Shown piece by piece: positions 38,369 through 46,742 of a stretch of DNA of 64,000 bases (the stretch's first letter is position 1; every line of letters starts with the position of its first letter). Source of the stretch: Nannocystis sp. RBIL2 (lineage in GTDB: Bacteria > Myxococcota_A > Polyangia > Nannocystales > Nannocystaceae). Position numbers and translations under genes: made by a program. A model generated the notes under the pieces. It saw only the letters and a program-made list of their open reading frames with translations. It searched no databases and had not been told where the DNA came from. The DNA lies in assembly GCF_026626745.1 (NCBI RefSeq), contig NZ_JAPNJW010000001.1:6108001-6172000 (forward strand), written 5' to 3'.

Positions 38369-39282
38369 GCGAGAGGGCCGTGGACGAGCTGGAGATCTTC
38401 CGCCGCCGCTACGACCGGGAGCGCCGGGCCCGCAAGGAGGCCGAGGTCTTCGCCGAGACGAAGACGCGCGAGCTCTACGAGACCAATCAAGCGCTGCAGC
38501 GGCTGGCAGCGACGCTGCAGGAGCAAGTGGCCGAGCGCACCGCCGAGCTGCGCCGGATCGCCGAGGAGGCGATCGCGGCCAGCGAGGCCAAGTCGCTGTT
38601 CGTCGGCGCGGTCAGCCACGAGCTGCGCACGCCGCTGAACGCGATCATCGGCTACGGCGAGCTGCTCGCCGAGGAGCTGACGGAGTTCGCGGGCGCCGGC
38701 GAGCTGGTGAGCGAGGCCGACAAGATCGTGCAGGCGGCCCGCCACCTGCACGCGCTGGTCAACGACCTGCTCGACCTGCAGAAGGTCGAGGCGGGCAAGC
38801 TGGTGCTGACGTTCTCCGACGTCGACGTCGAGGGCGTGGTCACCGAGGTCACCGACGCGCTGGGGGCGAAGCTGCAGGACGGGGCCAACGCGCTGCGCGT
38901 GACGGTCGAGCCCGGGGCCCGAAGGCTGCGCACCGACGAGCTGCGCCTGCGCCAGGTGCTCTACAATTTGCTCAGCAACGCGGCCAAGTTCACCCGCGAG
39001 GGCACGGTGGCGGTCCGCGCCCGCCCGGCGCTCCGCTCGGGCCGCCGCGGGATCGTGTTCGAGGTCGAGGACACCGGCGCCGGGATGACGCCGGAACAGC
39101 TGGGGCGACTCTTCACGCCCTACGTGCAGGTCGACGAGGTGCTGGCCCGCCGCCACGGCGGCACGGGGCTCGGGCTCGCGCTCACGCGCCGACTGTGCCA
39201 GCTGCTCGGCGGCGAGATCGCGGTCGAGAGCGAATCCGGTCGGGGCTCGTGCTTCCGCGTGTTCTTGCCCGCCGCCGTTTGA
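38365..39282 (+). CDS. H-NOX-associated sensor histidine kinase
   Basis: The 305-residue soluble kinase has an N-terminal coiled coil (RRRYDRERRARKEAEVFAET), an H-box SHELRTPLNAIIGYGELL, and a HATPase domain (QVLYNLLSNAAKFT, EDTGAGM, GGTGLGLALTRRLC). No membrane or input domain of its own is seen, as expected for a kinase controlled by a separate H-NOX protein. The GTG start at 38365 overlaps the H-NOX stop codon. The response regulator is not adjacent. Confidence 0.92.
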   Translation: MSERAVDELEIFRRRYDRERRARKEAEVFAETKTRELYETNQALQRLAATLQEQVAERTAELRRIAEEAIAASEAKSLFVGAVSHELRTPLNAIIGYGELLAEELTEFAGAGELVSEADKIVQAARHLHALVNDLLDLQKVEAGKLVLTFSDVDVEGVVTEVTDALGAKLQDGANALRVTVEPGARRLRTDELRLRQVLYNLLSNAAKFTREGTVAVRARPALRSGRRGIVFEVEDTGAGMTPEQLGRLFTPYVQVDEVLARRHGGTGLGLALTRRLCQLLGGEIAVESESGRGSCFRVFLPAAV

Positions 39283-39456
39283 TCGCCCGAGCGGGCGCGT
39301 GTGCGTGTCGGAGGTGCGCGCGAGCGGATGTGGGTGCGCGGGTCGTGGGGCGGCGAAACGCTGGGTCGAGCGCGGCTGGAGCGGTGATGCGTCGGCGGCT
39401 TCAGCCGAGCGGCGAAACGCCATGTCACGCGAGCTCGGGGTGGTGATGCGTCGGCT

Positions 39457-39648
39457 TCAGCCGGGGCGACGGACCGCGGGAAGCGGCGCTTCGGCGGCGA
39501 CAGGGTGGGGTGCGTCGATCCGGGCCAGGCGATCGAAGCGCCACTGCTGCACGGTTCGCAGGGCGCCGCGGACCAGCACCGCGATCACGAACAAGAAGGG
39601 CACGCCGAGGAAGATCAGTGTCATGATCGAGCCGGACATGTGCTTCAT
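39457..39648 (-). CDS. Possible small membrane protein
   Basis: The 63-residue frame MKHMSGSIMTLIFLGVPFLFVIAV... encodes one membrane helix (about residues 9-28) and a basic tail (RTVQQWRFDRLARID). An internal ATG (residue 4) could also serve. There is no strong ribosome site. The hydrophobic pattern and tail suggest a real gene, but no family is known to me. Confidence 0.5.
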   Translation of the reverse strand: MKHMSGSIMTLIFLGVPFLFVIAVLVRGALRTVQQWRFDRLARIDAPHPVAAEAPLPAVRRPG

Positions 39649-40052
39649 ATGCGATCAGCGTGGGGCCCGAATCGCCGCGGTCAACGGTCTGCAAGGCCGT
39701 ATTCGCGGGCGATGGACGGCGGCGATGCTGTTCGTGGGTGCGTGTGGCTCACGGCCGCCGGTCGTCGCTCCCGACGCGGAGTCAGCGGCCTCGTGCTCGA
39801 GATCGAGGGCGACGGCCGCGTCACTCGGTGCTCGCACAGCGTGTTGACCGATCCATCCGCGACTGTGCTGATCGACTGTGGGGCGAGCGAGCGGCGATAC
39901 TTGGGACAGGCAGCGAGGCCTGCGGCGCCGCGAGCACGTGCTCGTGACGTCGATCCATTCGCGACTGTGACGCTTGACTGCGGTGATGACGTGGACGGGC
40001 CGCGAGGCTCGCGGCATCGCGAGCACGGGTGAGTACGACGCGAGGTTTGTGA
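39649..40052. other. Gene-free stretch with an imperfect 102-bp direct repeat
   Basis: gatccatccgcgactgtg (39850-39867) recurs as gatccattcgcgactgtg (39952-39969), 102 bases apart, with similar context downstream (gactgtgg, gactgcgg). No credible open frame is present. The region probably holds the terminator of the TetR gene and promoter of the small membrane protein. Confidence 0.5.
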
Positions 40053-40655
40053 TCAGGCCTCCGGCAGGCCGTCGACGACGTGCTGGATCTGCGCGGCCAT
40101 GCACGACGCCAGCGCGGTGTCCGGACCGCCCGTGAAGGCGCGCATCGGCAGCGCCTGGCGGAACAGCCAGGTGCCGGAGATGATGGCCAGGAGCAGGGAT
40201 GCGCGGGCCTCGGCGCGCGGCGGGCCGAGCCAGCGGGCCAGCGGCTGGATCACGCGCGCGGCCAGCAGCTCGGTGGCGAGGTCGCACACCTCCGGCTCGC
40301 CGGCGGCGTGGAGCAGGATCGACAGGGTGTCGGCCTCGCGCACCGGTTTGCTGAAGAAGTAACGGGCGATGTGTCGGCCGACTGTGGCGCGGTCGGGGCC
40401 GAGGAACGGGCCGAGGCCGATGTCGGACTCGATGGCGGCGATGAAGAGGTCGCGCTTCGAGCCGAAGTAGCGGACCACCAGCGCGGGGGTGATGCCGGCG
40501 GCGGCGGCGATCTCTCGCATGCCCGCGTTGGCGTAGCCGCGCGTGGCGAACAGGACGCGCGCGGCGTGGAGGATCTCCGACCGGGTCTGCTCGGCGTCGC
40601 GGGGGCGCGGCGGGGCGGCGGGACGGGGGCGGGTCGGGCTCTTGCGCTGGGCCAT
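40053..40655 (-). CDS. TetR-family transcription repressor
   Basis: The 200-residue protein has a basic, Pro-rich N-terminus, a TetR helix-turn-helix (EILHAARVLFATRGYANAGM, then ITPALVVRYFGSKRDLF) and a C-terminal ligand-binding domain. A perfect palindrome with TetR-like form sits 60 bases before its start codon and just upstream of the divergent SDR gene. It therefore probably represses itself and the SDR/epimerase operon. The inducer is unknown. Confidence 0.9.
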   Translation of the reverse strand: MAQRKSPTRPRPAAPPRPRDAEQTRSEILHAARVLFATRGYANAGMREIAAAAGITPALVVRYFGSKRDLFIAAIESDIGLGPFLGPDRATVGRHIARYFFSKPVREADTLSILLHAAGEPEVCDLATELLAARVIQPLARWLGPPRAEARASLLLAIISGTWLFRQALPMRAFTGGPDTALASCMAAQIQHVVDGLPEA

Positions 40656-40714
40656 CGGTGTTTTTTGTAAACGCCTGTTGACTTCTAGCACGGGCGGTCC
40701 AAGCTTGCCCGCAA

Positions 40715-40730
40715 GTAAACGTTCGTTTAC
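40715..40730. promoter_or_regulatory. TetR-type operator
   Basis: gtaaacgttcgtttac is a perfect 16-base palindrome, midway between the divergent TetR (start 40655) and SDR (start 40753) genes. A half-site gtaaacg occurs at 40667. The position and form fit binding by the neighbouring TetR protein. Confidence 0.75.
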
Positions 40731-40752
40731 CGAAACCGAGGAGAAGCAGGCG

Positions 40753-41637
40753 ATGAGCGGCTGGGGCACGAAGGACATCCCACGACTGGACGGCAAGACC
40801 GCGGTAGTCACGGGCGCGAACAGCGGGATCGGCTATTACACGGCGCTGGAGCTGGCGCGCGCAGGAGCGCAGGTGGTGATCGGCTGCCGCGACGCGGGCC
40901 GCGGCGAGGAGGCGTTGAAGGGTCTGCGACAGCAGTCGGGGGGCGCGGTCGAGCTGGTGCCGCTCGACCTGTCGTCGCTGGCGTCGGTGCGGTCGTTCGC
41001 GGACGAGGTGCGGCGGCGGCACCCGAGCCTCGACGTGCTGGTCAACAACGCGGGGATCATGGCGCTGCCACGGCGCGAGACCACGGCCGACGGGTTCGAG
41101 AAGCAGTTCGGCACCAATCACCTCGGGCACTTCGCGCTGACGGGGCTGCTCCTGCCGGCGCTGCGGGCCAGCGCGGCGCCGCGGGTGGTGACCGTCAGCA
41201 GCGCGGTGGCCTGGCCGGCGCGGCTCGATCTCGACGACCTGCAGAGCGAGCGGCACTACACGCCGATGGGCACCTACGGGCGCTCGAAGCTGGCCAACCT
41301 GCTGTTCATGCTCGAGCTGCAGCGGCGGGCCGGCGGGACGGGCCTGCGCAGCGTGGCGGCTCACCCGGGCGGGGCATCGACGGGGCTGCAGAAGCACGCG
41401 TTCGCCCGCAGCATCAAGTGGTTCGGGCAGCCGGCGCAGGCGGGGGCGCTGCCGTCGCTGCGCGCGGCCACTGCCCCGGACGTGCAGGGCGGCGATTACT
41501 ACGGGCCGTGGCTCTTCCTCATGCGCGGCGCCCCGATCCACGCGTGGATCCCCCCGCAAGCCCGCGACGAGCAGACCGCGGCGCGGCTGTGGCAGCGCTC
41601 GGAGGAGCTGACGGGGGTGAAATTCGACCTGTCCTGA
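40753..41637 (+). CDS. Short-chain dehydrogenase/reductase
   Basis: The 294-residue enzyme has the SDR cofactor motif TGANSGIG, the structural NNAG in LVNNAGIM, catalytic Ser in TVSSAVAW and YGRSK with Tyr/Lys. It resembles retinol/protochlorophyllide-type reductases (GTNHLGHFALTGLLLP) and uses NAD(P)H. The substrate is unknown. AGGAG-like sequence lies before ATG. Its stop codon sits in the loop of a family hairpin (41628-41645). Confidence 0.9.
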   Translation: MSGWGTKDIPRLDGKTAVVTGANSGIGYYTALELARAGAQVVIGCRDAGRGEEALKGLRQQSGGAVELVPLDLSSLASVRSFADEVRRRHPSLDVLVNNAGIMALPRRETTADGFEKQFGTNHLGHFALTGLLLPALRASAAPRVVTVSSAVAWPARLDLDDLQSERHYTPMGTYGRSKLANLLFMLELQRRAGGTGLRSVAAHPGGASTGLQKHAFARSIKWFGQPAQAGALPSLRAATAPDVQGGDYYGPWLFLMRGAPIHAWIPPQARDEQTAARLWQRSEELTGVKFDLS

Positions 41638-41645
41638 CGGACAGG
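41628..41645. repeat. Family hairpin carrying the SDR stop codon in its loop
   Basis: cctgtcc-tga-cggacagg: the loop is the TGA stop of the SDR gene, whose last residues are DLS. The next gene starts 18 bases later. Confidence 0.8.
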
Positions 41646-41662
41646 CAGCAAGGAGCGCGGCG

Positions 41663-42373
41663 ATGAAGGTGCTGATCTTCGGCGCGACCGGGATGATCGG
41701 TCAGGGGGTGCTGCGCGAGTCGCTGATCGACCCGCAGATCGAGCAAGTCACGGTGGTCGGCCGCAACCCGACAGGTCAGCGCCACCCGAAGCTGCGCGAG
41801 GTCGTCCACGCGAACATGGACGACCTCGGGCCGATCATTCCGCAGCTGGCGGGCCACGACGCGTGCTTCTTCTGCGTCGGGGTGTCTTCGGCCGGGATGT
41901 CCGAGGCCGAGTACACGCGGGTGACGCACGACCTCACTCTGAAGGTGGCGCGCCCGCTGGCGGCGCTGTGCCCGAACATGACGTTCATTTATGTGTCGGG
42001 CAGCGGGGCGGACAGCAGCGAGCGCGGGCGGGTGATGTGGGCCCGCGTGAAGGGCAAGACCGAGAACGCGCTGCGCGAGCTGCCGTTCCGCGCGAGCTTC
42101 GTGGTCCGCCCGGGCTTCATCCAGCCGATGCACGGCATCCGCTCGCGCACGCGGCTGTACAACGCGCTCTACGCGGTGCTGTCTCCGCTGTACCCGCTGT
42201 GGAAGGTGCTGTTCCCGGGGCTGGTGACGAGCACCGAGCAGCTGGCGCGGGCGATGATCGCGGTGGCCCGCGACGGGACGGCCAAGTACGTGCTCGAGAC
42301 CCGCGACATCAACGCGATAGGTCAGCGCGAGCTGGCCGCGCGGGCAGGGGGACGGCGCGCGGAACATGTCTGA
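41663..42373 (+). CDS. NAD(P)H-binding epimerase-like protein
   Basis: The 236-residue protein has an atypical SDR Rossmann fold, IFGATGMIGQGVLRE, and TFIYVSGSGADSSE, like the family of NAD-dependent epimerases without the usual YxxxK. It lies 25 bases after the SDR gene and has its own ribosome site (aaggag). A common operon and control by TetR are likely. The substrate is unknown. Confidence 0.85.
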   Translation: MKVLIFGATGMIGQGVLRESLIDPQIEQVTVVGRNPTGQRHPKLREVVHANMDDLGPIIPQLAGHDACFFCVGVSSAGMSEAEYTRVTHDLTLKVARPLAALCPNMTFIYVSGSGADSSERGRVMWARVKGKTENALRELPFRASFVVRPGFIQPMHGIRSRTRLYNALYAVLSPLYPLWKVLFPGLVTSTEQLARAMIAVARDGTAKYVLETRDINAIGQRELAARAGGRRAEHV

Positions 42374-42671
42374 AAGATCATGTCATGAGAAGTTCCAGCG
42401 GCGGGTGATGTGCTTCTTTGGACATGTCTAATGGGCCATGCGATGCCGTGTTCGCCGCGGCGTCGTGTCAGAACGGACGGTCGTGGCATATCTCGATCGA
42501 TCGCCCGAGTTCGACGAGCATGCGGGCGCGGCTCGCGGGTGATTTTGGACGGCTGGGCGAATACGTGACCGAAGAGCCGGGCGCGGGCAGAGTTTCCGGC
42601 CCGCGCGGGGTCTGGGTGCGAAATTGCACGTCGCTGCGGCCGCCGACCGAAATTGGTGCTAGAGAAGCGCG
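42374..42671. repeat. Spacer with two family hairpins upstream of recQ
   Basis: acatgtctgaaagatcatgt (42364-42383, overlapping the epimerase stop) and a degenerate copy tttggacatgtctaatgggccatg (42416-42440) lie in a gap of about 300 bases. No gene is seen. The recQ promoter should be here. Confidence 0.6.
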
Positions 42672-44731
42672 ATGATCGAACAGGCCGAGCTCGACCGCGT
42701 GCTCCTCGAGCGGTTCGGGTTTTCCGAGTTCCGCCCGGGCAGCGGCGCAGCGTCGAGGAATTGTTGCTCGGCAGCGGGTCGCTGCTGTGCATCCAACCGA
42801 CGGGCTACGGCAAGAGCCTCTTGTATCAATTGCCGGCGGCGCTGCTCGACGGGATCACGCTGGTGGTGTCGCCGCTGCTGGCGCTGATGCGCGACCAGCT
42901 GCAGCACCTCAACGACCGCTTCGGGCTGGCGGCGGCCAGCATCAACAGCGACCAGAGCGAGGAGGAGAACGACGCGGCGCGGGCGGCCGCGGCCCAGGGG
43001 CGCGTGCGCCTGCTGTTCGTGTCGCCGGAGCACCTCGACCACGTCGATCGCTTCGAGGCCCTGGCGGCGCTGCCGATCCGCCTGCTCGTGGTCGACGAGG
43101 CGCACTGCATCTCGACGTGGGGCCACGACTTCCGGCCGGCGTACCGGCAGATCGTCCACCTGCTGCGTGCGCTGCAGGAGCGCCACCCGTCGCTGCGGGT
43201 GCTGGGGCTGACCGCGACCGCCGACGAGCGAGTGGAGGAGGACATCCGCGGGCAGCTGCAGCGGCCCGGCGCGACGCCGCTGGTGGTGCATCGCAGCAGC
43301 ATGGATCGGCCCAACCTGTCGCTGGCGGTGGTCGGCCTGCAAGGGATGGCGAGCAAGCTGGCCTATCTGGCGCAGATCGTGCCGCGGCTGCCGTCGCCGG
43401 GGATTGTGTACTGCGCGACGCGCGAGCGCACCGAGCTGGTCGCAGGTTACCTGCAGGCGCGCGGGCTGGAGGCGTCGGCGTATCACGCGGGGCTCGAGCC
43501 GGAGCGCAAGCGCGAGCTGCAGGCGTCGTTCCTGCACGGCGATTGCCCGGTGATCGCGGCGACCAATGCGCTGGGGATGGGCATCGACAAGTCGGACCTG
43601 CGCTACGTGATCCACGTCGACGTGCCGGGCTCGGTGACGGCCTATTATCAGGAGGTCGGCCGGGCCGGACGCGACGGCCGACCGGCCCGCGGGATCTTGC
43701 TGTATGACCCGGAGGACAGGCGGATCCAGGAGCACTTCATCGACTCGGCGCAGCCGCAGCCGGAGGACTTCGCGGCGATCGTCGAGGCGATCGAGCACGA
43801 GCCGCTCGGGCTGACCGCGATCAAGGTCCGCACCGGGCTCCACCCCACGCGGGTGACGGTGGTGGTCGCGGAGCTGGTCGAGCAGGGCTTTGTCCGCAAG
43901 CAGAGCGCGGGCGGCAAGCAGGTCTACGGGCTGACCCAAAAGACAGGCACGCCGGACCTCGGCCGCTACCGCACGCAGCAGGCGGTGAGGACGAGAGATC
44001 TCGAGGAGATGCAGGCGTACGGGCGCGGCGAGGCGGACTGCCTGATGGCGACGCTGCGGCGCGCGCTCGGCGACCGCGAGGCGGCGGCTTGCGGGCGCTG
44101 CTCGCTGTGCCGCGGGCAGCAGTCGAGCGTGGACATCGAGGCGGCCACTGCGGAGGCGCAGCGCTGGCTCGAGTCGCGGCCGTCGCCGATCGCCGCGAGC
44201 GCGCGGCCGGAGGTGGCGGAGGGGCTGGCGCTGCTCGACGGGGAGATCGCCGGGCCGCTGTTCCGCAAGTTTTTTCAGGGGCGCGAGACTGCGGAGTCGC
44301 TGCCGCCGGCGCTGGCCGAGCTGCTGCGGACGCAGGTGCGCGCGCTCGGCGAGCGGTTCGCGTTCGCGGCGGTGGCTGCAGTGCCGAGCCGCGACTGGCG
44401 TCAACGCGAGGAGGCGCTGCAGATCGCGGCGGAGACGCTCGGGGTGCCGGCCCTGCCCGAACTGGTGGTCTGGCGCGAGGAGCCGCGGGCGAGGCAGAGC
44501 GAGCTGCGCAACAACGACCAGCGGCGCGAGAACGTCGAGAACACGATGAAGCTCGGGAGCGGCAGCGTGCGCGGCGAGGTGCTGCTGCTCGACGACTTCG
44601 TCGGCTCGGGCGCGACGATCAAGGAGGCGGCGCGAGTGCTGCGAAAGGACGCGAAGCTGAAGTCGGCGATCGTGCCGCTGACTCTGGCACGAGTGCGCTG
44701 GAAGCTCGGCTCGGCGGGACGGATCCACTGA
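42672..44731 (+). CDS. recQ: RecQ-type helicase with C-terminal phosphoribosyltransferase domain (apparent frameshift)
   Basis: The protein has a RecQ core: IQPTGYGKSLLYQLPA (Walker A), VVDEAHCISTWGHDFRP (DEAH), HVDVPGSVTAYYQEVGRAGRDG (motif VI) and a zinc-type Cys cluster (CLMATLRR...CGRCSLCRG). The C-terminus adds LLLDDFVGSGATIKEAARVL, the PRPP-binding loop of ComF-like phosphoribosyltransferases. The start (ATG 42672, MIEQAELDRVLLERFGFSEF) is in a different frame from the rest: a single missing G in the run cccgggc near 42739 breaks RPGQRRSVEE. This is either a sequencing error or a true lesion. A half-hairpin at about 43935-43946 is read LTQKTGT. Confidence 0.82.
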
Positions 44732-45034
44732 CCGGTTCGGGACGACGTCGTCGGCGAGCTCGGCGTCGTCGCCGAGGTTCGCCAGGGCGGATCCACTGAT
44801 TCGGGGCGACGGCATCGGCGAGTGAGTCGCGGGGAGCTCGGCATCGTCGCTGAGGTTCGGCAGGGCAGCTCCACTGACTTCGGGGCGACGTCATCGGCGA
44901 GTGAGTGGCGGGGAGCTCGGCGTCGTCGCTGAGGTTGGGCAGGGCAGCTCCACTGATTCGGGGCGACGGCATCGGCGAGTGAGTCGCGGGGAGCTCGGCG
45001 TCGTCGCTGAGGTCATGCAGGGCAGATCCCCTGA
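44732..45034. repeat. Four-copy tandem array with a 78-bp unit, following recQ
   Basis: Units end at 44799, 44877, 44956 and 45034, giving lengths 68, 78, 79 and 78. They share cgg(g)gcgacg, catcggcgagtgagtcgcgg, agctcggcgtcgtcgctgagg and a final gcag(a/c)tccactga. The same gatccactga is the last 10 bases of recQ, so the array may have grown from the recQ end. On the minus strand the frames stay open because 78 is a multiple of three, with repeats such as NLSDDAELPATHSP. Confidence 0.85.
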
Positions 45035-45071
45035 CTTGTGGCGCCGGCGGGGCTGTGCGAGCCTCGCGGCG

Positions 45072-45974
45072 ATGCGAGGGCAGTCGCGGAGGCGGTGGAT
45101 GCAGCTCGTGGGCGGCGCGATGAGCTTGCCGGCGTGCCGCGGGCGGGCCACGCAGGCGCCGACGATGACGGAGGCGCGGCTGTTCTCCGGTGAAAATGGT
45201 GGGCAGGTGGCAGAGGCGCAGATCGTGGCGGCGATGGCGGCGAGCGACGTGGTGCTGATCGGCGAGCAGCACGGGCACCCGCTCGGGCTCGAGCTGGCGG
45301 CGGACCTGTTCGAACAGTTGCTGGCGACCGGGGCTGCGGCGGCGCTGGCCCTCGAGAGCGTGACGCGCGATCATCAGGCGGAGCTCGACGCGTTCCTGCG
45401 CGGGCAGCTCGACGAGGCGGGGTTCCGCAAGGCGGCCGACCTCAAGGGCGAGCGCAAGTTCCCCGCGGGGCACCGCCGCATGGTGCTGGCGGCGCAGGCG
45501 AAGGGGCGGCCGGTGATCGCGGCCAACGCTGCGCGGGCGCTGGTGAAGCGGGCGCGGCTCGAGGGGCTGGAGCCGCTGCGGGCGCTGGGGCCCGAGGAGC
45601 AAGCGCTGGTCGAGGTGCCGGAGGAGCTGACCGAAGGGACATACCGCGAGCAGTTCGTCGCGCTCATGGGCCAGCACGCCGGCGTCGACGCGGCCACGCT
45701 GGAGGGCTTCTACCGGGCGCAGAACGTGTGGGACGCGACGATGGCGGGGTCGATCGGGCGCGCGCTGGCGGCGGGGTCGAGGCCGGTGGTGCAGGTGGTC
45801 GGGGGCTTTCACGTGGACGGGGCCGGCGGGCTGTATCAGCGCGTGCGGGCCGCGAATCAGTCGGCGAAGGTGTGGCGCCTGTCGGTGGTGGCGGAGGTGG
45901 CAGAGGCGCTGCGGGCGGAAGATCGCGGGCGCGCCGACGTGGTCGCGTACGTCGGGCCGCTGGCCGCGGCGTGA
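45072..45974 (+). CDS. ChaN/Tiki-like haem-binding lipoprotein
   Basis: The 300-residue protein has a twin-Arg-like N-terminus (SRRRWMQLVGGAMSLPAC) with a lipobox Cys, then VVLIGEQHGHPLGLELA and VVQVVGGFHVDGAGG, the two motifs of the ChaN family. The family binds haem or is related to Tiki-type metallopeptidases. I take ATG 45072 as the start because it lies just ahead of the signal; the frame extends upstream through the tandem array. Genes downstream are of unknown function. Confidence 0.8.
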   Translation: MRGQSRRRWMQLVGGAMSLPACRGRATQAPTMTEARLFSGENGGQVAEAQIVAAMAASDVVLIGEQHGHPLGLELAADLFEQLLATGAAAALALESVTRDHQAELDAFLRGQLDEAGFRKAADLKGERKFPAGHRRMVLAAQAKGRPVIAANAARALVKRARLEGLEPLRALGPEEQALVEVPEELTEGTYREQFVALMGQHAGVDAATLEGFYRAQNVWDATMAGSIGRALAAGSRPVVQVVGGFHVDGAGGLYQRVRAANQSAKVWRLSVVAEVAEALRAEDRGRADVVAYVGPLAAA

Positions 45975-45981
45975 GGCGACG

Positions 45982-46689
45982 ATGGAGCGAGACGAGTTCG
46001 CGCGACGCCTGGCCGAGGCGACGGGTCGGTTGCTGGCGCTGACGCGGACGTACGTGATCGACGCCTTGCCGGAGGCGGTGACGTACTCGCTGGCGATGGG
46101 GCCGTGGGTCGAGCACGTGCCGCTCGGTCCGGGGGAACTGTTGTTCGCGGAGGATGCCGAGAGGTTCCGCGAGCGGCGCTCGTGCACGGCGGAGGAGATG
46201 GTCGACCTGCTATGGCGGGACGGCCTGGTGCCGCTGTGGATCGATCTGGTGGTGACGGCGGCCCTGCACGGGCACACGCAAGTCGATGCAGAAGTGTCGC
46301 CACGGTTCGTGCGCGAGCCGCGGGAGCTACAAGGCGAGGAGCGGCCCTTTTTGATAAAAGTTCGCAACGAGCCGCCCTGGGTCTCCAGGGCGAAGATGCA
46401 CGGGCCGCTGGAGCGCTTCCCGCTGCGCTGGCGCGACGATCCGGAGGCGGCGCGGGTGGTGCGAGACCCGGAGGAAGGTCGCGTGTCGGTGCGGCGGCTG
46501 CTGCTGCGGCGACTGCTGGCGGCACCGCGGACGCAGCTCACGCGCGCGCTGGTGCGACGGTATCTTCACGAGCGGCCCGCCGCCGACTTGCCGTGGCGCG
46601 ACGAGGCGGAGCAGCGCGAAGCGCTCGCCGAGGCCGAGCGGGCGCTCGCCGGGTGGTCGCAAGACGGGGATGACGAGGGGGCGCGCTAG
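45982..46689 (+). CDS. Protein of unknown function
   Basis: The 235-residue soluble protein starts 7 bases after the ChaN-like stop, so they are co-transcribed. No catalytic motif, signal or membrane segment is evident. It has a SCTAEEMVDLLWRDGLVPLWIDL segment and a charged C-terminal helix region. The family is not recognised. Confidence 0.65.
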   Translation: MERDEFARRLAEATGRLLALTRTYVIDALPEAVTYSLAMGPWVEHVPLGPGELLFAEDAERFRERRSCTAEEMVDLLWRDGLVPLWIDLVVTAALHGHTQVDAEVSPRFVREPRELQGEERPFLIKVRNEPPWVSRAKMHGPLERFPLRWRDDPEAARVVRDPEEGRVSVRRLLLRRLLAAPRTQLTRALVRRYLHERPAADLPWRDEAEQREALAEAERALAGWSQDGDDEGAR

Positions 46690-46742
46690 GACGGCGGCCC
46701 CAAAGTTCTCCAGGTTGCGCGAGCGGGGTATAGGGACCGGCG

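Noticed and set aside
39457..40052. Open frames on the plus strand downstream of the H-NOX kinase
   Set aside because: They are Arg/Cys-rich shadows without motif; only the small minus-strand membrane frame is plausible.
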